Source: Bacteroidales bacterium
GTDB lineage: Bacteria; Bacteroidota; Bacteroidia; Bacteroidales; F082
Assembly: GCA_017632935.1 (NCBI GenBank)
Contig: JAGBQJ010000049.1
Coordinates: forward strand, 186,001-250,000
Direction: 5' to 3'
DNA length: 64,000 nt
Shown here: positions 42,315 to 49,087 of the stretch, in pieces
Position numbering within the stretch: position 1 is the first letter of the stretch
How the letters are laid out: each line of letters opens with the position of its first letter
Notes under the pieces: model-generated
What the model was told of the DNA's origin: nothing
What the model saw: the letters and a program-made list of their open reading frames with translations, nothing else
The model's database searches: none
Translations under genes and position numbers: made by a program

Positions 42315-43064
42315 ATGTGCAGAATTTGGAAGGCAATAGCAGCTGTGGCACTGATGATGGTTGTTGCGACGAGTTGTAGCAAGCCGAATGAGCCGAATGA
42401 TGGTGGAAACAATAATAGTCCAAACGATAGTATTGTTGATAATAACGATAGTATAGATGGCCATGATTATGTTGACCTCGACTTGCCGAGTGGCACCCTG
42501 TGGGCTACCTGCAATGTGGGAGCGAACAGCTCCGAGGATGTAGGAGATTACTTTGCGTGGGGTGAGACCATGCCTAAGGGCATCTATGATTGGAAGAGTT
42601 ACAAATATGGAAAGTTGGTCAATGAACGTAATCGTTTTGAATTGAATAAGTACTGTACCGATTCGTTGTTTGGCGTTGACGGATTTGTTGACAATCTGAG
42701 CGTCTTGGAACCTATTGATGATGCAGCTACGGCCAACTGGGGCAAAGACTGGCGCATGCCCACCAGGGAGGAATGGGAGGAACTGTACCAGAAAACAATC
42801 TGTACCTGGACTACCCAAAACGGCGTGAAAGGCAGACTTTTAACTGGATGCAATGGCAATAGCATCTTCTTGCCCGCTACGGGTTTTCATTTGGATGGGG
42901 AACTGATATGTATAGGCCTCGGCATCTACTGGTCAAGTTCTCTCTATTCAGGCAGCCCAGAGCGTGCGTGGAGTTTCCACTTCGATTTTGAGAATTGTCA
43001 TGTGTGTGGTACTTACGAACGTAGCCGCGGGCAGGTGGTGCGGGCAGTGCGCGTTGGTCAGTAA
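42315..43064 (+). CDS. FISUMP lipoprotein (short form, 1)
   Basis: A 249-residue lipoprotein: lipobox VATSC (Cys21), an Asn/Asp/Ser-rich linker of about 30 residues, then a single FISUMP domain (YVDLDLPSGTLWATCNVGAN, DYFAWGETMPKGIYDWKSY, DDAATANWGKDWRMPTREEW, NSIFLPATG, VVRAVRVG). The ATG at 42315 is chosen over a TTG three codons upstream. Its 3' end overlaps the converging AAA_14 gene by 7 bases. Confidence 0.86.
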   Translation: MCRIWKAIAAVALMMVVATSCSKPNEPNDGGNNNSPNDSIVDNNDSIDGHDYVDLDLPSGTLWATCNVGANSSEDVGDYFAWGETMPKGIYDWKSYKYGKLVNERNRFELNKYCTDSLFGVDGFVDNLSVLEPIDDAATANWGKDWRMPTREEWEELYQKTICTWTTQNGVKGRLLTGCNGNSIFLPATGFHLDGELICIGLGIYWSSSLYSGSPERAWSFHFDFENCHVCGTYERSRGQVVRAVRVGQ

Positions 43065-44260
43065 AGCAACCCGAACATCCAAAGCGGGATTTTGTTTCCA
43101 TAGCCCACTTCGGTTTCATCGATGGCCAAATAACTGTTGGGAATGTCCTTGATTTGGTCAAAGCTTTTTTTGCGCCCGCCGACTTCAAACAAGTACTTTC
43201 CATCCACAAGGAAATCTCCTTGTGGAGGATAGGTCACTTGATGTGATTGGCTCAACTGATTCAGGAAGAACAACTCCCGCATTGTGCCTATGTTGGGCTG
43301 CATAGAAAAGGCGTTCATGAGGTTGGTGTTGTTGAGGTAGATCTTCTCAGGTCGCGACAGGTCGGAGAGTTTCCTTGGCGTGTCGGTGAGTAACGATAGT
43401 AACCCTGCCTTTTCCAAGGCATACAACATCTTCAGCCCTTGGTTTCGGTCGGTATCCAACTCGCGGTAAAGTTCCGACATGTTGGGCTTTTGCGGCACTT
43501 GCTCGGCCAAGATCATGAACATCTTTTTGGCTTTCTTGATGGTGGATTGCTCCACATTCTCAATGACGGCATAATCGTTTTCCAAAATGTGGTTGACCAC
43601 GTTCTGCAAACGGTTGGCATAGCCTTCGTAAACATCTTTGTAGAAAGGATAATAACCCATCTTCAAGTATTGGACGAACGCAGGCAGCACCTTAAAGCCA
43701 TCGCTGATGATTTCCATGGCGATGCTCTTGTGCTTCTTCAGCAAGTCCTTCAATTCGATGACGGGGATGTCCTTGATGCCCTCAAACTTCAGATATTCGC
43801 GGAATGAAAGTCCCGTCAGGGTATATTCCATTAGCCTTCTTGAAAGGTCGCCTTTGCCTTTTTCCATCTTGAGCATTGACGAGCCGGTGTAGGCAACGTA
43901 AAATTCGGGGTAGTTGTCGTTGAGGTTTTTCAAGACGGTCTGCCACGAGTCCAAATAATGAATCTCATCGAGGAAAAGATACCGTCCGCCGTAGGCATAG
44001 TAGTCCTCCACGACATCCGCAAAGGCGTGTGTCGCAAACCAAAGGTCGTCCAACGAAGCATACAGCACTTCCGACGTGTCGGGAAAGGCCTCTTTGATGT
44101 GCTGGAGCATCAGCGTGGACTTGCCCGTTCCTTTCGGCCCTTTGATGCCGATGAGCCGGTCTCTCCAGTCGATTTTTTCAAACAGGTATCGTTTGAAGTC
44201 GGTGGAGGTGGCTTGCAGCTTTCTGTCCAAGACCTTTTGTAGGTATTCTATTGAGTTCAT
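43058..44260 (-). CDS. AAA_14 family ATPase with C-terminal DUF4143-type domain
   Basis: A 400-residue STAND/AAA-like ATPase. Walker A is GPKGTGKS (41-48), and Walker B is YLFLDEIHYL (about 94-103). The AYTGSSMLKMEKGKGDLSRR sensor stretch and the C-terminal nuclease-like FLVDGKYLFEVGGRKKSF are standard for this widespread, poorly understood family. The C-terminal D...E-x-G-x-K pattern resembles a PD-(D/E)XK fold. It is a solitary gene with a clear promoter and four regularly spaced palindromes upstream. Its role is unknown; links to defence or toxin-like functions have been proposed for relatives. Confidence 0.88.
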   Translation of the reverse strand: MNSIEYLQKVLDRKLQATSTDFKRYLFEKIDWRDRLIGIKGPKGTGKSTLMLQHIKEAFPDTSEVLYASLDDLWFATHAFADVVEDYYAYGGRYLFLDEIHYLDSWQTVLKNLNDNYPEFYVAYTGSSMLKMEKGKGDLSRRLMEYTLTGLSFREYLKFEGIKDIPVIELKDLLKKHKSIAMEIISDGFKVLPAFVQYLKMGYYPFYKDVYEGYANRLQNVVNHILENDYAVIENVEQSTIKKAKKMFMILAEQVPQKPNMSELYRELDTDRNQGLKMLYALEKAGLLSLLTDTPRKLSDLSRPEKIYLNNTNLMNAFSMQPNIGTMRELFFLNQLSQSHQVTYPPQGDFLVDGKYLFEVGGRKKSFDQIKDIPNSYLAIDETEVGYGNKIPLWMFGLLY

Positions 44261-44279
44261 GGTAGTCGTATTTTGCCCG

Positions 44280-44287
44280 CAAAGTTA
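44280..44287 (-). promoter_or_regulatory. -7 element of the AAA_14 gene
   Basis: On the minus strand TAACTTTG matches TAnnTTTG, 19 bases before the start codon. The first palindrome of the array begins 4 bases upstream of it, where a regulator would touch the polymerase. Confidence 0.65.
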
Positions 44288-44291
44288 CGAA

Positions 44292-44408
44292 TAATATTTC
44301 AAAACACAAGTATTTTGCTTAAAATAATGTCTAAAAATACTAAAAAATTGTAAAATATAATGTTTAAAAATACTAAATCAATAATAAAAATAGTGTTTGA
44401 AAACACTA
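44292..44408. promoter_or_regulatory. Array of four 18-bp palindromic iterons, 33-bp period
   Basis: Related 18-mers start at 44292, 44325, 44358 and 44391, exactly 33 bases apart: TAATATTTCAAAACACAA, TAATGTCTAAAAATACTA, TAATGTTTAAAAATACTA and TAGTGTTTGAAAACACTA. The last is a perfect palindrome; the others are imperfect. The spacers are 15 bases, AT-rich and unrelated. Equal phasing at about three helical turns directly upstream of the AAA_14 -7 element is what a cooperative DNA-binding regulator would need. The remainder of the 44261-44614 gap holds the lipoprotein-leader remnant and the ATPase promoter. Confidence 0.8.
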
Positions 44409-44460
44409 ATTGTATAATTCTGTATGGCGACCTTGCAAAATCACGCTTTTTTTGTTTCTT

Positions 44461-44516
44461 TGCAATGTCAAACAACTAAAACAGAATCGATATGAACAGA
44501 ACTTTGAAGGCAATAG
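44461..44516 (+). repeat. Direct repeat 1 (lipoprotein leader)
   Basis: These 56 bases match 46168-46224 with only a few differences and include the start codon and first codons of a FISUMP lipoprotein. The ATPase/nuclease cassette lies between the two copies. Confidence 0.85.
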
Positions 44517-44560
44517 TATCCGTTTTTAAGATAAAACAGCAAACTCAAGTTTTTGTGTGA
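44492..44560 (+). pseudogene. Truncated 5' remnant of a FISUMP lipoprotein gene
   Basis: The frame begins MNRTLKAI, identical to the gene at 46200, but diverges after eight codons and stops after 22 (VSVFKIKQQTQVFV). Upstream sequence is also shared with that gene. It is read as the broken leader of a former paralogue, interrupted where the two-gene cassette begins. Confidence 0.75.
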
Positions 44561-44587
44561 TTAATGTTTATATATGAATTAAAAATG

Positions 44588-44595
44588 TATTTTTG
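44588..44595 (+). promoter_or_regulatory. -7 element of the ATPase/nuclease cassette
   Basis: TATTTTTG, 19 bases before the ATPase start codon, lies in AT-rich DNA after the lipoprotein remnant, so the cassette carries its own promoter. Confidence 0.6.
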
Positions 44596-44614
44596 CAAGC
44601 AAAATGATTAAACA

Positions 44615-45631
44615 ATGATTACTCGATTTAAAGCTTCAAATTTTACAGTTTTCACAGATTTGGATGTGGAGTTCACATCGGGGATAAATGTTTTTATTGG
44701 TGAAAATGGAACAGGGAAAACGCATCTGATGAAAGCTGTTTACGCTGCGGGTTGTTTGATTGATAAAAAAATAGACACACCTCTTGACCGCAAGATTAAT
44801 GGTGTTTTTGCACCTAATAGCATTGGAAGACTTGTTCATCGTGCAGTTGGTCGTAATTCTGGCTCAATATCAGTATATCGCCGAATGAGTAACGAATCAA
44901 AGGAACGTTCTATTACGTTAAGATTAACAAATCAGAACAAGTCAGAGGTTAAGCAAAACGGGTGGGCTATAGACGATAATGTTGAAGCCATTTTTATACC
45001 AGTCAAAGATATGCTAGCAAATGCACCTGGTTTCCGCTCCTTGTTTAGTCAAAAGAAACTTTCGTATGAAGAGATTTATTTGGATATAATTGATAAGGCT
45101 TTTGTCCCGATTGCCCGTGGCAAGTTAAGCCCTGAAAGAGAAAAACTCCTTAATATTTTGAATCAAGCTATGTCAGGGCGTGTGATAGAGAAGAATGAAA
45201 CTTTTTATCTCAAAAATAAAAATGGAGAATTGGAGTTTCCATTGCTTGCAGAGGGATTCAAGAAACTTGGATTGTTGTACCGTCTTATACAAAATGAATC
45301 TTTAACTCATGGAAGTATGCTGTTTTGGGATGAGCCAGAAGCAAATCTTAATCCACACTTGTCTCAAACAGTGGTTAAGATTCTTATAGAACTCTCTAAA
45401 ATGGGAGTGCAGATATTTATCTCTACACATGATTATGTCCTCTTAAAGGAGTTTCAATTAGCGATTACAGCTGATGACGATATATTGTACCATGTTTTGT
45501 ATCGAGACGAAAAAGGTGAGATTTCACATACAGCGACTCGTGTTTTGGATGAATTGTCTCCAAATGCAATTGATAATACTTATTCGAGAATTCTAGATGA
45601 TGAAATCCAAATGGGACTTGCTGCCTTATGA
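44615..45631 (+). CDS. AAA family ATPase (AAA_15/AAA_21, RecF/OLD-like), cassette gene A
   Basis: A 338-residue ABC-type ATPase of the SMC/RecF/OLD group. Walker A is GENGTGKTH (29-37), the signature-like AEGFKKLGLLYRL is at about 212-224, Walker B is LFWDEPEANLNP (236-247), and the H-loop STHDY (270-274). There is no TOPRIM nuclease after the ATPase core, unlike OLD or GajA. ATPases of this type often act as sensors in two-gene phage-defence modules. The stop overlaps the next start by 4 bases (ATGA). Base composition is AT-rich compared with nearby housekeeping genes. The direct repeats around the pair suggest an inserted unit. Confidence 0.88.
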   Translation: MITRFKASNFTVFTDLDVEFTSGINVFIGENGTGKTHLMKAVYAAGCLIDKKIDTPLDRKINGVFAPNSIGRLVHRAVGRNSGSISVYRRMSNESKERSITLRLTNQNKSEVKQNGWAIDDNVEAIFIPVKDMLANAPGFRSLFSQKKLSYEEIYLDIIDKAFVPIARGKLSPEREKLLNILNQAMSGRVIEKNETFYLKNKNGELEFPLLAEGFKKLGLLYRLIQNESLTHGSMLFWDEPEANLNPHLSQTVVKILIELSKMGVQIFISTHDYVLLKEFQLAITADDDILYHVLYRDEKGEISHTATRVLDELSPNAIDNTYSRILDDEIQMGLAAL

Positions 45632-46161
45632 GACTAACACTTACAGAAGAGAAGTTCGAATTTGATTTTCCTGAAGCGAGGGAATTGTATAAATTTGATG
45701 AAAGGGATCCACTTTCTCCCAATTTTCATGGTGTATCGATGCAAGCGGTCGATGTCATGGCGGAATTTCCAAATTTTCAGTTGTGGATAGAAATCAAAGA
45801 ATTTCAACCATCCGAGATAGAGGCAATGAAGAAAGAAGGTGATCAACAAAAGAAGGGCAATAATGTGCATAATAAAGCGCATTTGACAAGGAATCTCAAG
45901 CATAAATTCAGAGACACGTTTCTATATAGGTATTGTGAGAATAAATTAGATAGGAAAGTGGTGTATATATGTCTGACAAATTTTGATGATGCACTTAACG
46001 GTTATTACAAAAGAGAATTACTGAAGCAACTTCCTGCAGGTAAAGCATCCGTACGATGGAGTAAATTTCTATTGGACAAATCTTTATTGTTTGTTGTAAA
46101 TGTGGATTCGTGGCATAGGAATTTTGAAGATAGATTTGGTCAATGTAAAAAGATACTATAG
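45628..46161 (+). CDS. Putative PD-(D/E)XK nuclease-like protein, cassette gene B
   Basis: A 177-residue protein with no clear family match. It contains a plausible PD-(D/E)XK core: D42 in AVDVMAEF, then E55 and K57 in QLWIEIKEF, giving D-x12-E-x-K over two predicted strands. A helix with KHKFRDTFLYRY follows, similar to the helix after the core in such nucleases, and two more strands (VVYICLTNF; LLFVVNV). It is translationally coupled to the ATPase. Nuclease activity is inferred from pattern only; a regulatory partner without catalysis is the alternative. Confidence 0.7.
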   Translation: MRLTLTEEKFEFDFPEARELYKFDERDPLSPNFHGVSMQAVDVMAEFPNFQLWIEIKEFQPSEIEAMKKEGDQQKKGNNVHNKAHLTRNLKHKFRDTFLYRYCENKLDRKVVYICLTNFDDALNGYYKRELLKQLPAGKASVRWSKFLLDKSLLFVVNVDSWHRNFEDRFGQCKKIL

Positions 46162-46167
46162 TTTTTA

Positions 46168-46224
46168 TGCAATCTCAAAACAATTAAAACAGAATAGCTA
46201 TGAACAGAACTTTGAAGGCAATAG
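46168..46224 (+). repeat. Direct repeat 2 (lipoprotein leader)
   Basis: The 57-base partner of 44461-44516. Here it forms the 5' untranslated region and first eight codons of the intact FISUMP gene. The repeats are 1707 bases apart, start to start. Confidence 0.85.
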
Positions 46225-46901
46225 CAGCCCTAATGCTGATGATTGTGGTGCTTTTTGCCGTTGGTTGCAAGAAAGACAATGCTTCAGGTAATGGCAATAT
46301 TAGTGGACACACTTATGTTGACCTTGGCCTTCCAAGCGGCACTTTATGGGCTACATGCAATGTGGGTGCAGATACTCCTGAAGACTATGGTGATTATTTT
46401 GCGTGGGGTGAGTCCGAAATAAAGGCTGTGTATAAATTTGTCACTTACAAATTCGGCAATAGTATTGATAGTACACTCACAAAATATTGTAACAATCCAT
46501 ATTATGGTTATAATGGTTTTAGTGATACCTTGACTGTGTTGCAAAAAGGTGATGATGTTGTATCTATTCAATGGGGGGATGAATGGCGAATGCCTACAAA
46601 GAAGGAATGGGAGGAACTTTATCAAAACACGAACGTTACATGGACAACACAAAATGGTGTAAATGGTAGGCTGCTTACTGCAGCTAATGGTAATAGTCTT
46701 TTTTTGCCAGCAGGCGGTTATCGCGGAGGAAAGTGTTTCTGGAAGGTCGGAAGCGGCGGCTATTACTGGTCGAGTTCGCTCTACAATGACTTTCCGTATT
46801 CCGCTTATTTTTTCGGTTTTAACTATTCAGACTATTATGGATGGAGCAGCACCAACCGTTATTTGGGCCAATCTGTGAGAGCTGTTCGTTCAGCTAATTG
46901 A
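46200..46901 (+). CDS. FISUMP lipoprotein (short form, 2)
   Basis: A 233-residue lipoprotein: lipobox FAVGC (Cys23), a short Gly/Asn linker, and one FISUMP domain (YVDLGLPSGTLWATCNVGAD, PEDYGDYFAWGESE, DEWRMPTKKEWEELY, NSLFLPAGGY, YYWSSSLYND, SVRAVRSAN). It is the most canonical of the six copies. The leader is duplicated at 44461-44516. A terminator follows 16 bases after the stop. Confidence 0.88.
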   Translation: MNRTLKAIAALMLMIVVLFAVGCKKDNASGNGNISGHTYVDLGLPSGTLWATCNVGADTPEDYGDYFAWGESEIKAVYKFVTYKFGNSIDSTLTKYCNNPYYGYNGFSDTLTVLQKGDDVVSIQWGDEWRMPTKKEWEELYQNTNVTWTTQNGVNGRLLTAANGNSLFLPAGGYRGGKCFWKVGSGGYYWSSSLYNDFPYSAYFFGFNYSDYYGWSSTNRYLGQSVRAVRSAN

Positions 46902-46916
46902 GTAAGCAATAGAAAG

Positions 46917-46958
46917 AATCCCCACAACGCCGAATAGATTCGAGACATTGTGGGGATT
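46917..46958 (+). terminator. Terminator between the FISUMP gene and htpG
   Basis: A perfect 11-bp stem (AATCCCCACAA with TTGTGGGGATT) with a 20-base loop and TTGTTTT after it on the plus strand. It may also serve the converging htpG gene, although the minus strand has only short T runs. Confidence 0.75.
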
Positions 46959-46978
46959 TGTTTTAGTTCAATGACGGG

Positions 46979-48898
46979 TCATAGCTTCTCCATATTCCTC
47001 TTCACAAACTCGCTCAAATCCTTACCCTTCAGCAAGTTCTTCGAAAGCAGTGCGAGGTCGTAAATCTGCCTGATGGTGGCTTCCTGGGCAGCTTCGTCCT
47101 TGTCCAAGAGGCCGGTGATGACGGGGCTGTTCGTGTTGAGCATCAGCGTGTAGCTGTCGGGCATCGAGCCGTAGAACGACATTGGGCCGCCACCCATCTG
47201 CTCCATCTCCTTCATACGGCGCATCCACTCGTTTTGGGTGACCTCCACGGGAGCGGCTTCAGCACCTTCGTTGCTGAACTCCACGTTGAACTTCACCTTG
47301 TCGATGACCTTCTCGAAGGCGGCTTTCACGGTCTCCTTCTGCTTGTCGTCGAGGCCCGAGGCGGCTTCCTTGTCGTCCTTCATGATGAGCTTGTCGATGG
47401 TGTTGGAGTCAACACGGGCAAACATGGCACGGTTGTCGTCGCCTTTCTCGCCTTCCTTCTGCTCGTAGGCGCTGATGAAATGCGGGTCGAGGATGCCGTC
47501 CATCATCAGGACGTTGTAGCCCTTGGCCTTGGCGTTCTCGATGTTGGTGTATTGGTCGTCCTTGTCGGTGGCATACAGATAGACGAGGGCTTTGTTCTTG
47601 TCAGTTTGGTTTTCCTTAATCAAGGCCTTGTACTCCTCAATGGTGTAGTATTTGTCGTCGGTGTCCTTGAAGAGGAAGAACTTCTCGGCGCGCTCGTAGA
47701 ACTTCGGGTCGCTCATCATTCCGTATTCGATGAACACGCGGATGTCGTCCCAGTTCTTCTCGTAGGCCTCGCGGTCTTTCTTGAAGAGTTCTTCGAGCTT
47801 CTCGGCCACCTTCTTGGTGATGTAGGTCGAGATTTTCTTCACGTTCTGGTCGCTTTGCAGGAACGAGCGGCTGACATTCAGCGGGATGTCGGGCGAGTCG
47901 ATGACGCCGTGCAGCAGCGAGAGGAACTCGGGCAGGATGCCTTCCACGCTATCGGTGACGAAGACCTCGTTGCAGTAGAGTTGTATCTTGTTGCGCTGGA
48001 ACTCGTAGCGGTTCTTCACCTTCGGGAAATAGAGGATGCCCGTGAGGTTGAAGGGGTAGTCCACGTTGAGGTGGATGTGAAACAGCGGCTCGCCGAAGTT
48101 CATCGGGTAGAGCGTGTGGTAGAAGTCGTTGTATTCCTCGTCCTTGATGTCGGTCGGGGCTTTCTTCCACAGCGGGGCCACGTCGTTGATGATCCAAGGC
48201 TTCTCCACCTCTTTGGTCTTGGGTTTGCCGTCCTTGTCGGTCTCGCCCTCGATTTCCTCCTGCACCTTACGCGTGCCAAACTGGATCGGGATGGGCAGGA
48301 ACTTGCAGTATTTGTTGAGCAGTTCGCGGATGCGGCCTTCTTCGAGGAACTCGGAAGCATCATCGGCAATGTAAAGGATGACATCGGTGCCGCGGTCGCC
48401 CTTCGGGATTTCGTTCATGGTGTATTCTGGGCTGCCGTCGCATTCCCAGATGACGCCGTTAGCGCCTTCTTCCTTGCATGACTTTGAAATCAGCGATACC
48501 TTCGAGGAAACCATGAAAGCGGAATAGAAGCCCAGTCCGAAGTGGCCGATGATGTTGGCGGCCTCAGCCTCGCTTTGGGTCTTGAACTTGGCAATGAACT
48601 CCTCAGCGCCCGAGAAGGCGATCTGGTTGATGTATTTGTCGACCTCTTCAGCGTTCATGCCGATGCCACGGTCGCGCACGGTGAGGGTCTTTTTCTTCTT
48701 GTCGACTTCCACCTTAATGGTGAGGTCGCCCAGCTCGCCCTTGAACTCGCCTGAGGCGGCCAAGGCTTTCAGCTTCTGTGTGGCGTCGACAGCGTTACTG
48801 ATGATTTCGCGCAGGAAGATCTCCTGGTCCGAATACAAGAACTTCTTGATGACAGGGAAAATGTTTTCTGTCTTAACTCCAATGTTACCAGTTGTCAT
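46979..48898 (-). CDS. htpG: Chaperone protein HtpG (Hsp90)
   Basis: A 639-residue Hsp90 homologue, cytosolic, ATP-driven. The N-terminal GHKL ATPase region shows FLREIISNAVDA, DRGIGM and the lid HFGLGFYSAFMV; the middle domain shows PLNVSRSFLQSD. It contains an acidic, Lys-rich charged insertion typical of Bacteroidetes HtpG (EIEGETDKDGKPKTKEVEKP). The gene stands alone. Its upstream region has a 24-bp word shared with ftsE, and no heat-shock operator such as CIRCE was recognised. Confidence 0.97.
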   Translation of the reverse strand: MTTGNIGVKTENIFPVIKKFLYSDQEIFLREIISNAVDATQKLKALAASGEFKGELGDLTIKVEVDKKKKTLTVRDRGIGMNAEEVDKYINQIAFSGAEEFIAKFKTQSEAEAANIIGHFGLGFYSAFMVSSKVSLISKSCKEEGANGVIWECDGSPEYTMNEIPKGDRGTDVILYIADDASEFLEEGRIRELLNKYCKFLPIPIQFGTRKVQEEIEGETDKDGKPKTKEVEKPWIINDVAPLWKKAPTDIKDEEYNDFYHTLYPMNFGEPLFHIHLNVDYPFNLTGILYFPKVKNRYEFQRNKIQLYCNEVFVTDSVEGILPEFLSLLHGVIDSPDIPLNVSRSFLQSDQNVKKISTYITKKVAEKLEELFKKDREAYEKNWDDIRVFIEYGMMSDPKFYERAEKFFLFKDTDDKYYTIEEYKALIKENQTDKNKALVYLYATDKDDQYTNIENAKAKGYNVLMMDGILDPHFISAYEQKEGEKGDDNRAMFARVDSNTIDKLIMKDDKEAASGLDDKQKETVKAAFEKVIDKVKFNVEFSNEGAEAAPVEVTQNEWMRRMKEMEQMGGGPMSFYGSMPDSYTLMLNTNSPVITGLLDKDEAAQEATIRQIYDLALLSKNLLKGKDLSEFVKRNMEKL

Positions 48899-48913
48899 AT
48901 TGTTAGGTATTTA

Positions 48914-48937
48914 AAATTCAAAATTTAAGATTCAAAA
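48914..48937. repeat. 24-bp repeat upstream of htpG
   Basis: Identical to 40071-40094. It lies 15 bases 5' of the htpG start codon. Confidence 0.8.
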
Positions 48938-48955
48938 TTCAGGGTCGCTTCGAGT

Positions 48956-48980
48956 CATTGCGAGGAACGAAGCAATCCAG
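48956..48980. repeat. CATTGCGAG-type dispersed repeat (copy 1)
   Basis: CATTGCGAGGAACGAAGCAATCCAG-type sequence, which pairs with itself through ATTGC/GCAAT ends. A related copy lies at 58219-58245. Such elements are scattered in many bacterial genomes; function unknown. Confidence 0.65.
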
Positions 48981-49057
48981 ATAACGAGCGCCGATTGTCA
49001 AATTGTGTGCCATCAAGAAAAAGTGACAAAATGGCAAGAGTGTACGGAAACTATTTC

Positions 49058-49065
49058 TATTTTTG
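49058..49065 (+). promoter_or_regulatory. -7 element upstream of the 49088 T9SS protein
   Basis: TATTTTTG, 22 bases before the start codon. Confidence 0.6.
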
Positions 49066-49087
49066 TGGCACCTAAACAGAACCAGAT

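Noticed and set aside
44292-44408. CRISPR-like repeat-spacer pattern
   Set aside because: The units are 18 bp and palindromic with 15-bp AT-rich spacers, only four in number and degenerate, with no cas genes; a promoter-proximal operator array fits better.
44492-44560. A 22-codon gene encoding a small peptide
   Set aside because: The first eight codons are a copy of the lipoprotein leader at 46200 and the rest has no signal-peptide character; it is better explained as a remnant.
44615-46161. Assignment of the cassette to PARIS, Gabija, Septu or OLD
   Set aside because: The ATPase has no fused TOPRIM, and the second protein shows no DUF4435, UvrD-like helicase or HNH wording, so a named assignment would be unsupported.
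35131-46901. Diversity-generating retroelement acting on the FISUMP genes
   Set aside because: No reverse transcriptase or template repeat with adenine-biased changes is present in the window; FISUMP is distinct from the C-type lectin targets.
47234-48481. 415-codon open frame on the plus strand opposite htpG
   Set aside because: It is antisense to a certain gene; its Val/Leu/Asp-rich composition reflects the codon bias of htpG and it has no family features.
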